From Bacteroidales bacterium (GTDB lineage: Bacteria; Bacteroidota; Bacteroidia; Bacteroidales; 4484-276): a DNA stretch of 7,684 nt. The position numbers and the translations under genes are program-made. The notes beneath the pieces were generated by a model. The model was not told the origin of the DNA. It did no database searches and saw only the letters and a program-made list of their open reading frames with translations. The stretch lies in contig JAOZRY010000126.1 in the NCBI GenBank assembly GCA_029939965.1, positions 1-7,684 of the forward strand, in the 5' to 3' direction. Below are positions 1-5,520 of the stretch, piece by piece. Each line of letters starts with the position of its first letter. The first letter of the stretch is position 1.

Positions 1-734
1 CTATAGATATTTGGATTTACATCTGCAATACGCTTTAATGCCAGATAACGGTCGGAAGCATGTACTTGATAATATATATGCTGTACATTGGTAGCACCGG
101 CATTTTGCTTTCCAACGGTAATTTGAATCGGGCTATCCTGATAATTTTTTGCAATAGTTGCTACTTCTTTCGACATGGTAGCCGAAAAAAGCAGTGTACG
201 CCTGGTATCCGGGGTCTTCTCCAATATTTTATTTAGTTCCTCGCGAAAGCCCATGTTGAGCATTTCGTCAGCTTCATCCAGTATAACCGTATTGAGATTT
301 GAAATATTGGCATATTTCCGATTGCTCAAATCCAGCATTCTCCCAGGGGTGGCAACAATAATATGTGCACCTCTTTTAAGAGCCTTTATTTGTGTTTCTA
401 TACTTGCTCCACCATAAACGGGAACAATTTGCAGCCCTCGGATATGCGTAGAATATGTTTGTAAATCTTTGGTGATTTGGATACAGAGTTCCCGGGTAGG
501 TGCCAGTATCAGTGCCTGAACATAATTGTCTGTAATGTTAATCTGTTCAATAATAGGCAGACCAAATGCAGCAGTTTTTCCTGTGCCGGTTTGGGCAAGC
601 CCTACAATGTCGTTTTCTGTTTCAAAAAAAAGCGGGATAATTTTTTCCTGGATTGGTGTGGGGTTTTTAAATCCCAGGTCTTCAACCCCTTTAAGCAACT
701 TGGGCGACAGACCCATTGCTTCGAATGTTAGCAT
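1..734 (-). CDS. deaD: DeaD/CsdA-like DEAD-box ATP-dependent RNA helicase, N-terminal part (3' end outside window)
   Basis: The first 244 codons of a DEAD-box RNA helicase, which unwinds structured RNA using ATP in the cytoplasm. Its C-terminal part lies beyond the left edge. Motifs seen in order: Q motif with PTPIQE (25-30), motif I AQTGTGKT (47-54), Ia PTREL (79-83), the GG pair (108-109), Ib TPGR (129-132), motif II DEAD (153-156) followed by EMLNMGF, and motif III SAT (184-186). The DEADEMLxMGF stretch resembles the CsdA/DeaD branch, whose members act in ribosome assembly and mRNA decay, especially in the cold. The missing part should hold helicase domain 2 and perhaps a DbpA-type RNA-binding domain, which cannot be seen. 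The ATG at 732-734 was chosen because it gives the normal short N-terminus before the Q motif; there is no Shine-Dalgarno sequence. The family is certain; the subfamily symbol is tentative. Confidence 0.93.
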   Translation of the reverse strand, partial: MLTFEAMGLSPKLLKGVEDLGFKNPTPIQEKIIPLFFETENDIVGLAQTGTGKTAAFGLPIIEQINITDNYVQALILAPTRELCIQITKDLQTYSTHIRGLQIVPVYGGASIETQIKALKRGAHIIVATPGRMLDLSNRKYANISNLNTVILDEADEMLNMGFREELNKILEKTPDTRRTLLFSATMSKEVATIAKNYQDSPIQITVGKQNAGATNVQHIYYQVHASDRYLALKRIADVNPNIY

Positions 735-1040
735 GTGCAATAGTATTAAATGTTGGGTGATATTGTTGTGATTGTTATTATATAATTAGCAACTGTGTAA
801 GGATATTTGGTTAAAAAAAAGATTTGTTAAAATTATCCAATACCCCAAATTGCTGATGAAAAGGAAGTAAAATTCAATTGTGATGAATGTTTTTTTTTGT
901 GATTACTAAAAACATTAAGTGTCCTGATTTATTAAATTCTAATTTTGGAAATCAGCAGATTCATTATTTGGTAATGCCTCCAACACTGGTGCTGAAATCT
1001 CTAAAATCGAAAATTTTAATAAGTCACTGAAAAAAAAATG
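735..1040. other. 306-bp gap without a gene, between csd gene and helicase
   Basis: This stretch is downstream of the cold-shock-domain gene and upstream of the DeaD-like helicase, both on the minus strand. I see no coding frame with recognisable protein and no RNA gene. A T9 run on the minus strand lies a few bases after the cold-shock stop codon, but no convincing stem precedes it. No good match to TAnnTTTG was found upstream of the helicase start. The gap is long enough to be a structured 5' leader of the helicase mRNA, which is known for cold-shock helicases elsewhere, but nothing here proves that. Confidence 0.5.
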
Positions 1041-1490
1041 CTATTTCGAAATCTTAACGTTTACTGCAGCAAGACCTTTCGGTCCTTTTTCTACTTCAAA
1101 AGTTACCAGATTGCCTTCTTTAATGTCGTCAATGCAGTTGTTGATATGAACAAAAATACCATCTTTTGTAATGGAATCTTTAATAAAACCATAGCCCTTT
1201 GAATCATTGAAGAATGAAACTGTTCCTTTCCTGTTCGGATCTTCATCTTCATTGTCGCGTTTGGGTGGAGTTATAACGATGTCTTCTACCTTAATTTCCT
1301 CTTTCAAATTCGGATCGGGAGGTGTGTCGGTAATATTACCATGTTCGTCAACGTAAGCAATCATGTCGTCTAAGCCACTCCCACCTTCATTATCTTTTCT
1401 GGCAGCTTTTTTTTCAGCCTTCTCTTTTCTTTTTTTCTCTTTCCTTTTTCGTACTTCTTTTTTGTTGTATGTTTCTTGCGATCTGCCCAT
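1041..1490 (-). CDS. Cold-shock-domain RNA-binding protein with charged N-terminal extension
   Basis: 149-residue protein made of two parts. Residues 87-149 are one cold-shock domain, an OB-fold that binds single-stranded RNA/DNA, with RNP1 KGYGFI (98-103) and RNP2 GIFVHI (111-116). Residues 1-35 are almost wholly Lys/Arg/Glu and predict as a charged helix or coiled coil; residues 36-86 are acidic, proline-containing and probably a flexible linker. Classical CspA proteins are about 65-70 residues, so this one is roughly twice as long. Such extended forms are, from memory, usual in Bacteroidota. The likely role is RNA chaperone or anti-structure factor, perhaps cold-induced. The start at 1490 gives MGRSQET, which resembles other family N-termini. 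A weak -7-like TACATTTA lies at 1518-1525 (one mismatch to TAnnTTTG), suggesting a short leader. The gene lies between two helicase/RNA-binding genes but is separated from the upstream RRM gene by a terminator. Confidence 0.92.
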   Translation of the reverse strand: MGRSQETYNKKEVRKRKEKKRKEKAEKKAARKDNEGGSGLDDMIAYVDEHGNITDTPPDPNLKEEIKVEDIVITPPKRDNEDEDPNRKGTVSFFNDSKGYGFIKDSITKDGIFVHINNCIDDIKEGNLVTFEVEKGPKGLAAVNVKISK

Positions 1491-1563
1491 AAATTTTATT
1501 GATATCTGTAATGATTGTAAATGTATTTATTTCAATATAAAAAATTGATTTAGTATCTAATCG

Positions 1564-1602
1564 AAAAAAATACCCGCTTCTTACTGAAAAGTTGAAACGG
1601 GC
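1564..1602 (-). terminator. Rho-independent terminator of the RRM gene
   Basis: On the minus strand an 8-bp stem CCCGTTTC / GAAGCGGG (1594-1601 with 1573-1580, one G-U pair) closes a 13-nt loop and is followed after TA by seven T (1570-1564). It lies about 75 bp past the stop of the RRM gene and should end that transcript before the cold-shock gene. Read on the plus strand the same stem has a C-A mismatch and a T8 run (1604-1611), so it could work weakly both ways, although no plus-strand gene enters it. Confidence 0.75.
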
Positions 1603-1675
1603 ATTTTTTTTCAGTACTTGTTGTACCATTTTACAATTCCTTTTGTCATAAAAAAAACGCTTAATTCAGTGGTTC

Positions 1676-1927
1676 TTAATATTCTCTTCTTGGTCTTGCT
1701 TCGTTCACAACGATTGTTCTGTTGTTGTGTGTACTGGAGTTCAGGTCTTCGATTGCAGCTTTAGCTTCTGACTCATCATCCATGGTCACAAAGCCAAAAC
1801 CTTTACTTCTTCCACTGTATTTGTCACTAATAATTTTAGTTGAACTTACTGCTCCGTAAGGTTCAAAAAGCTCTTCTAAGTCGTTTTCATTTACCTTGAA
1901 ATCAAGGTTTCCTACATAAATGTTCAT
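1676..1927 (-). CDS. Small single-RRM RNA-binding protein
   Basis: 83-residue protein that is essentially one RNA recognition motif, a fold binding single-stranded RNA on its beta sheet. RNP2 IYVGNL is at residues 3-8 and RNP1 KGFGFVTM at 42-49, both with the aromatic residues that stack on bases. The C-terminus is a short basic tail ending RPRREY, with no RGG repeats. Length and layout match the small bacterial Rbp proteins known from cyanobacteria and Bacteroidota, where some are cold-induced or act as global RNA-binding regulators; the target RNAs of this one are unknown. The start at 1927 gives MNIYVGNL, leaving the usual two residues before RNP2, so it is secure. Upstream are more than 500 bp without a gene, with a candidate promoter about 240 bp away implying a long leader. 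A hairpin terminator follows the gene, so it is probably transcribed alone. Confidence 0.95.
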   Translation of the reverse strand: MNIYVGNLDFKVNENDLEELFEPYGAVSSTKIISDKYSGRSKGFGFVTMDDESEAKAAIEDLNSSTHNNRTIVVNEARPRREY

Positions 1928-1940
1928 TGTTTAAATATTT
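1927..1940. repeat. 14-bp motif copy A (twin at 3957-3970)
   Basis: The 14 bases TTGTTTAAATATTT occur exactly here, touching the start codon of the RRM gene, and again upstream of the DEVD helicase, in the same orientation relative to both genes. It contains the palindrome AAATATTT. In AT-rich spacer DNA this may be chance. Confidence 0.4.
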
Positions 1941-2165
1941 AAGTTGTTTATGTTTAAAAGCAAGGTAGTTTTGCCTGTTTTGAAATATGAATGTTATGGG
2001 AATTAAATTTCTTAACCATCCTATTTTGCTTTACAGCAATACTTTCATTAAACCCTGCAATTAAAACCTGATAAAAATTGATTTAAAAAAAATGGGCATT
2101 GATGAACTAATAACCTAGAGGGCAAAAGCAAACAAAAGCACAGTTTCTCAAATCTGAAATTGCGG

Positions 2166-2173
2166 CAAAGGTA
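2166..2173 (-). promoter_or_regulatory. Candidate Bacteroidota -7 promoter element for the RRM gene
   Basis: On the minus strand the bases read TACCTTTG, a full match to the Bacteroidota -7 consensus TAnnTTTG. No clear TTG/TTTG -33 element is seen at the expected distance, so this rests on one box. If used, transcription would begin near 2159 and give an untranslated leader of about 230 nt before the RRM start codon. Confidence 0.4.
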
Positions 2174-2273
2174 GTCATTTATTTATTGGGTGCTTTTTTA
2201 AATTTCTGATAACTTTATAGTTGTTATAAACTTTTATGAAATTCAAATCGAAACGACATTTGCAAACCTTATC

Positions 2274-2300
2274 GCCTTATATTCAGCCGTATAATAAGGC
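2274..2300. other. Hairpin-forming inverted repeat, 7-bp stem
   Basis: GCCTTAT (2274-2280) and ATAAGGC (2294-2300) are perfect inverted repeats around a 13-nt spacer. Neither strand has a T run after it, so it is not a standard terminator. It lies between the 3' end of the DEVD helicase and the candidate RRM promoter; it could be a protein-binding site or an mRNA 3'-end stem, or chance. Confidence 0.35.
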
Positions 2301-2430
2301 AATATGGATGAGGCAGGCACAAACTGATTTATCTGTTCAGGGTTAAATATTTAAAAAAATGGTTTTACTATCATTCTAATGATAAACAATGATTATGTGG
2401 TTCTGTTAATAAGTTTATTAATAATGATGA

Positions 2431-2518
2431 AATGCGAAAAGGAGACAAGGAGACAAGGAGACAATGCGATAAGGAGACAATGCGATAAGGAGGAGAACCA
2501 TTGAACCATTGAATCATT
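2431..2518. repeat. Array of eleven 8-bp units of three types
   Basis: Eleven consecutive octamers keep exact 8-bp phase. The order is: AATGCGAA; three AAGGAGAC; AATGCGAT; AAGGAGAC; AATGCGAT; AAGGAGGA; two GAACCATT; and GAATCATT. Three unit families alternate or run in tandem (AAGGAGAC, AATGCGAT, GAACCATT), so this is a mixed microsatellite rather than a simple tandem repeat. The preceding octamer AATGATGA (2423-2430) may be a decayed twelfth unit. The last unit contains the TGA stop codon of the DEVD helicase (2514-2516). Spacers between units are absent, which excludes CRISPR. Slippage expansion is the simplest origin; a function is not known to me. Confidence 0.85.
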
Positions 2519-3866
2519 TTTTGTTGCGTTGGTTAGCATTTTTATCACCCCTGGTTTTGGGTTTTTTATATTTTTTGGCCAATTCTCGTTTATACGATCC
2601 ACCCTGATTGGTTTTCTTATTTTTTTCTTTCTTTTCGTGAAATGCGGATCCAGGGATATTTTTACCTCTTTTGGGTAACGAACTGTTAATTTCAACAACT
2701 TTAGGGCGTTCCTCAGGGATTAGTGTTTTTGATACTTCAACACCGTCAGGAAAATTATTTTGTGGTATCTTCAATACCATCAATTTTTCTATTGCTTCTT
2801 TCCACTCCTTTTCCTTTTCAGTAAAAAACAGTATGGTTTTGCCTTGCTGCTCTGCCCTTCCGGTTCTGCCAATACGATGCATGTAATTTTCGGGATAAGT
2901 GGGCGTATCATAATTTATAACATGGGTTATTAATTCCAAATCCAAACCCCTGGCCATCACATCAGTTGTTATCAGAATCCTGTTCATTCCTTCATCAAAT
3001 TGTCTGATCGCCCGTATCCTGTAGTTTTGTGATTTATTAGAATGCACAATACCCATCTCCGATCCGAAATCTTCTTCAAGGGCTTCGAATAATCGATCGG
3101 CATTTTTTTTAGTTGAAACAAATACAAGGACTTTCCGGTATTCGTTTTTGTCTTTTAACAGCAAAGTGAGCAAATTAACTTTGGTGTAAAAATTCGGAAC
3201 CGGGTAACATTGTTGTGCAATGTTGTGGAGTGGTGTCCCACTAATTGCAATAGAAATTTTGGTTGGATTCCTGAAAAAATCATCTATCAAAGCGTCCACT
3301 TCATCAGTCATAGTAGCCGAAAACATAATGTTTTGTCTTTTTTCGGGTAAAAACTCAAGAATGTTTGTCAACTGAAATCGAAAGCCAAGATCAAGCATTA
3401 CATCAACCTCATCGATTACTAATTTTTTGATGGATTTAAGTTGTAATACCCGGGTTAAAGCTAGGTCATAAAGCCGACCCGGTGTAGCAACAATAATATC
3501 CGATCCTTTTGATACCGACTGTTTTTGGGTATTAATATTTGTTCCGCCATACACACCTATTATGCGAACCGTCATATACTTTGCCAGGCTTTTAAATTGT
3601 TCAACCACCTGCAAAACCAGCTCACGTGTGGGGACTAAAACTAAAACTCTGGGGTTATCCTGATTAGAGAACTTTAATTCGCGCAAAATGGGAATCATGT
3701 AAGCGAAAGATTTACCAGTACCGGTTTGGGCAATTCCAACAACATCGCTGCCAGAAAGAACTACCGGTGTGGCTTTCTCCTGAATAGGTGTAGGTGTGTC
3801 GAACCCCAAATCATCAATTGCATTGTGCAATTGTTTGGTCAGGTTCATATCTTTGAATTGAAGCAT
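2514..3866 (-). CDS. DEAD-box-family RNA helicase with DEVD motif II and basic C-terminal tail
   Basis: Complete 450-residue ATP-dependent RNA helicase. Motifs in order: PTPIQE of the Q motif (25-30), motif I AQTGTGKS (46-53), Ia PTREL (79-83), Ib TPGR (128-131), motif II DEVD (152-155) in place of DEAD, III SAT (183-185), V around TTDVMARGLD (300-309), VI HRIGRTGR (330-337). The two RecA-like domains end near residue 365. Residues 396-450 are a Lys/Arg-rich disordered tail, which in RhlE-like helicases provides unspecific RNA binding. The Walker B Asp-Glu and the final Asp are kept, so ATP hydrolysis should be intact; the Ala-to-Val change is conservative. It likely acts in ribosome assembly, mRNA decay or cold growth; the exact subfamily is not resolved. 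The ATG at 3866 gives the usual short N-terminus. Its stop codon lies inside the 8-bp repeat array, and no clear terminator follows. Confidence 0.95.
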   Translation of the reverse strand: MLQFKDMNLTKQLHNAIDDLGFDTPTPIQEKATPVVLSGSDVVGIAQTGTGKSFAYMIPILRELKFSNQDNPRVLVLVPTRELVLQVVEQFKSLAKYMTVRIIGVYGGTNINTQKQSVSKGSDIIVATPGRLYDLALTRVLQLKSIKKLVIDEVDVMLDLGFRFQLTNILEFLPEKRQNIMFSATMTDEVDALIDDFFRNPTKISIAISGTPLHNIAQQCYPVPNFYTKVNLLTLLLKDKNEYRKVLVFVSTKKNADRLFEALEEDFGSEMGIVHSNKSQNYRIRAIRQFDEGMNRILITTDVMARGLDLELITHVINYDTPTYPENYMHRIGRTGRAEQQGKTILFFTEKEKEWKEAIEKLMVLKIPQNNFPDGVEVSKTLIPEERPKVVEINSSLPKRGKNIPGSAFHEKKEKNKKTNQGGSYKRELAKKYKKPKTRGDKNANQRNKK

Positions 3867-3956
3867 AAGAAAAATGTTTTAATCTGGCCGGTTTCTCTGG
3901 TTTTGGTAAATTGTGTTCTGTGATTAGTTTTTTAATTTGGAAAACTAACCAACATG

Positions 3957-3970
3957 TTGTTTAAATATTT
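3957..3970. repeat. 14-bp motif copy B (twin at 1927-1940)
   Basis: Exact second copy of TTGTTTAAATATTT, about 90 bp upstream of the DEVD helicase start and in the same orientation relative to the gene as the copy next to the RRM start. Possibly a shared leader or promoter-region element; equally possibly chance in AT-rich DNA. Confidence 0.4.
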
Positions 3971-4072
3971 TGTTGTCAATTTCCCGCTTTGCGGTTTTCA
4001 ATAATAAATCATAAATTGAATTAGAGTCTAACTGTTTACTATACTGGTATTATCAGGCTTTGTAGCTTGTGG

Positions 4073-4909
4073 TTAAACCAATTTTATTCCCTCCGGTAGT
4101 ATTTCTATTTTTCTTAGTTTGTACAGCGATCCTAAAGCTCTTTTAAAGGCCTTTTTGCTCATCCCGAATTGTAGGTATATTTCGTCTGGCATGCTTTTAT
4201 CTGTAATAGAAAGAAATCCTTTATGTTTAGCTAATTCGCGGTAAACTATTTCACTGTTAGCATCAATAAAATTTTCGTAACCAATGGGTTGAAGTGAAAT
4301 GTCAATTTTGTTATCATCACGAATTTTTTTTACAAACCCCTTCATTTTATCCCCGATGTTGAGAGGTTTAAATATTTCATTTTCAAAAATTAGCCCGGTA
4401 TGCATATTGTTTACCACAACTGAAAATCCCATATCAGTCTGTTTCCAGATGAGCACATCTACTTCATCATTTTCTTTAACAGTTATCGACTCATTATGTA
4501 CAAATTTTTCAACTTTGTTGCTGCCATAAAGCCGGTCAGTTTTAGTGTCGATATCCAAGTAAATGATGTACCATCTATCCGTCTCCATTTTCTCTTTTTG
4601 CTCTCTAAAAGGAACCATAAGATCTTTATCGACACCCCAATCCAAAAATGCACCAATGCCTTCAGCCACAGCTTTTACCTGCAAAAAGGCAAACTCATAT
4701 AGGTGTATTTTTGGGATTAGATTGGTGGCTACTTTTCGTCCCTCATTGTTATGGTGGATAAATACCTTAATCTCATCCGTTGCACTAATATTTTCAGGAC
4801 AATATTTGGTGGGGAGTAATACTTCGTCAGTGGCCTCATCTCCGAGGTATAATCCAACATTAGTGTCGCGCAAAATTCTTAGAGTGTTATATTTCCCAAG
4901 CTCAATCAT
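4073..4909 (-). CDS. cvfB: CvfB-like S1-domain RNA-binding protein
   Basis: 278-residue protein matching the CvfB/YitL family in length and layout: tandem S1/OB-fold domains followed by a winged helix. The first S1-like domain spans about residues 3-62. The second, about 70-130, contains the typical GAFLDWGVDKDLMVP segment (86-100). The third, about 150-208, has GFSVVVNN.HTGLIF and ends IDISLQP. The C-terminal winged helix is about 217-278. In Staphylococcus aureus CvfB binds RNA and affects virulence gene expression; in Bacteroidota the role is unknown, and RNA binding in the cytoplasm is the safe statement. It starts 5 bp after the stop of the YehS-type gene, so the two are almost surely one operon with this as the second gene. 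No Shine-Dalgarno sequence is seen. The gene is followed by about 200 bp of spacer before the DEVD helicase, without a convincing terminator. Confidence 0.9.
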   Translation of the reverse strand: MIELGKYNTLRILRDTNVGLYLGDEATDEVLLPTKYCPENISATDEIKVFIHHNNEGRKVATNLIPKIHLYEFAFLQVKAVAEGIGAFLDWGVDKDLMVPFREQKEKMETDRWYIIYLDIDTKTDRLYGSNKVEKFVHNESITVKENDEVDVLIWKQTDMGFSVVVNNMHTGLIFENEIFKPLNIGDKMKGFVKKIRDDNKIDISLQPIGYENFIDANSEIVYRELAKHKGFLSITDKSMPDEIYLQFGMSKKAFKRALGSLYKLRKIEILPEGIKLV

Positions 4910-4914
4910 TATAA

Positions 4915-5397
4915 TTATTCTTTTGGTTTCTGTGATTTGTGTTCACGATGTTTAATCATTATACCTTGCAAAAATTTACGCAAAATCTGATCTTTACAAG
5001 TACGGTATTGGCTCTGTTCCGGATTGCGGAAAAAAGCACTAAGCTCGTGTTTGCTTATTGTTATATCAGCCAAATCCAGCATTTCGAGGATTTCATGATC
5101 TCTTAAATTCAGAGCTATTTTTAATTTTCTAAAAACAATATTATTGTTCAGCTTTTTTTCGGGCACAGGCTGTACTCCATCTCTTTTGCCGCGTTTTTCG
5201 TTAATTAATCCGTTAAGAAATGTAGCCAGTTGCTTATCATAAAGTGAACTAAAATCAGGCGAATCATCTTTTTTGAGCCAATTGCTTATTTCGGCACGTG
5301 TAGTAATATGACCGGCTTGGGCAAATATCGAAATCATTTTCGAATCGTTGAAGTCGAAAGCATACCGGATGCGGCGTAATATGTCGTTATTATCCAT
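4915..5397 (-). CDS. yehS: YehS family protein (DUF1456, two repeats)
   Basis: 160-residue protein of the DUF1456/YehS family, whose biochemical function is not established. Two homologous helical repeats are visible. The first, about residues 3-72, runs from NDILRRIRYAF to FLNGLINEKRG; the second, about 84-153, runs from NNNIVFRKLKIAL to FLQGIMIKHR. Each has the pattern of an (I/L)xxx(I/L)(R/K)xA helix, a middle segment and a final FLxGxxxxxR helix. A basic linker with KRGKRDG joins them and the C-terminus is a short Lys-rich tail. The length agrees with the family (about 150-160 residues). The ATG at 5397 gives MDNNDILRR, matching the usual MxNNDILR start. It is first in a two-gene operon with the S1 protein CvfB (5-bp gap), which hints at an RNA- or translation-linked role by association only. 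A weak -7-like box lies just upstream. Confidence 0.92.
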   Translation of the reverse strand: MDNNDILRRIRYAFDFNDSKMISIFAQAGHITTRAEISNWLKKDDSPDFSSLYDKQLATFLNGLINEKRGKRDGVQPVPEKKLNNNIVFRKLKIALNLRDHEILEMLDLADITISKHELSAFFRNPEQSQYRTCKDQILRKFLQGIMIKHREHKSQKPKE

Positions 5398-5413
5398 GTT
5401 TTTAAGTTTTTAA

Positions 5414-5421
5414 CAAAGATG
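5414..5421 (-). promoter_or_regulatory. Weak -7-like element upstream of yehS-cvfB
   Basis: Minus strand reads CATCTTTG, one mismatch from TAnnTTTG, 17 bp before the yehS start. It would give a leader of about 10 nt. No -33 element is evident, so this is only a candidate; transcription could also continue from the ABC-F gene because no terminator was found between them. Confidence 0.25.
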
Positions 5422-5520
5422 TGAATCCCTTGAATATGTAACTTGGTGCAACAAAAATTGATATTATTCTTTGAACAAGCCCTTCGGTAAAGTGCGGATT
5501 CGCTTTATCAATTATAATTT

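Larger units (their letters stand above)
1928..2430. other. Long spacer (~500 bp) upstream of the RRM gene
   Basis: I see no supported gene here. It holds a candidate promoter for the RRM gene (2166-2173), a perfect 7-bp inverted repeat (2274-2300), a small imperfect palindrome ATCATT/AATGAT (2370-2383), and the downstream flank of the DEVD helicase, where no strong terminator was found. The part from about 1928 to 2160 would be the untranslated leader of the RRM mRNA if the candidate promoter is used. The remainder toward 2430 is unexplained AT-rich sequence. Confidence 0.55.

Noticed and set aside
1414..1629. Minus-strand 71-codon frame overlapping the start of the cold-shock gene
   Set aside because: It runs through the terminator hairpin and an alternative frame of the Lys/Arg-rich region; no domain.
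2431..2518. CRISPR array or Shine-Dalgarno cluster on the plus strand (AAGGAG cores, AAGGAGG near 2487-2493)
   Set aside because: Units are 8 bp with no spacers, so it is not CRISPR. No plus-strand gene begins downstream, and Bacteroidota rarely use Shine-Dalgarno sequences.
2393..2698. Minus-strand open frame of 101 codons overlapping the helicase 3' end
   Set aside because: It is an out-of-frame reading of the basic helicase tail and of the octamer array; the Leu/Ser/Cys-rich stretch is just the translated repeat.
3984..3998. CCGC-TTT-GCGG hairpin with TTTT as a terminator
   Set aside because: The stem is only 4 bp and the T run is on the plus strand, where no transcript is expected; on the minus strand there is no T run after the stem.
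4028..4060. Imperfect palindromes after cvfB (CTGATAATACCAG region) as terminator
   Set aside because: Stems are interrupted and no T run follows on the minus strand.
4563..4955. Plus-strand open frame of 130 codons
   Set aside because: It lies opposite the well-supported CvfB gene, has no recognisable domain, and has Ser-rich antisense composition.
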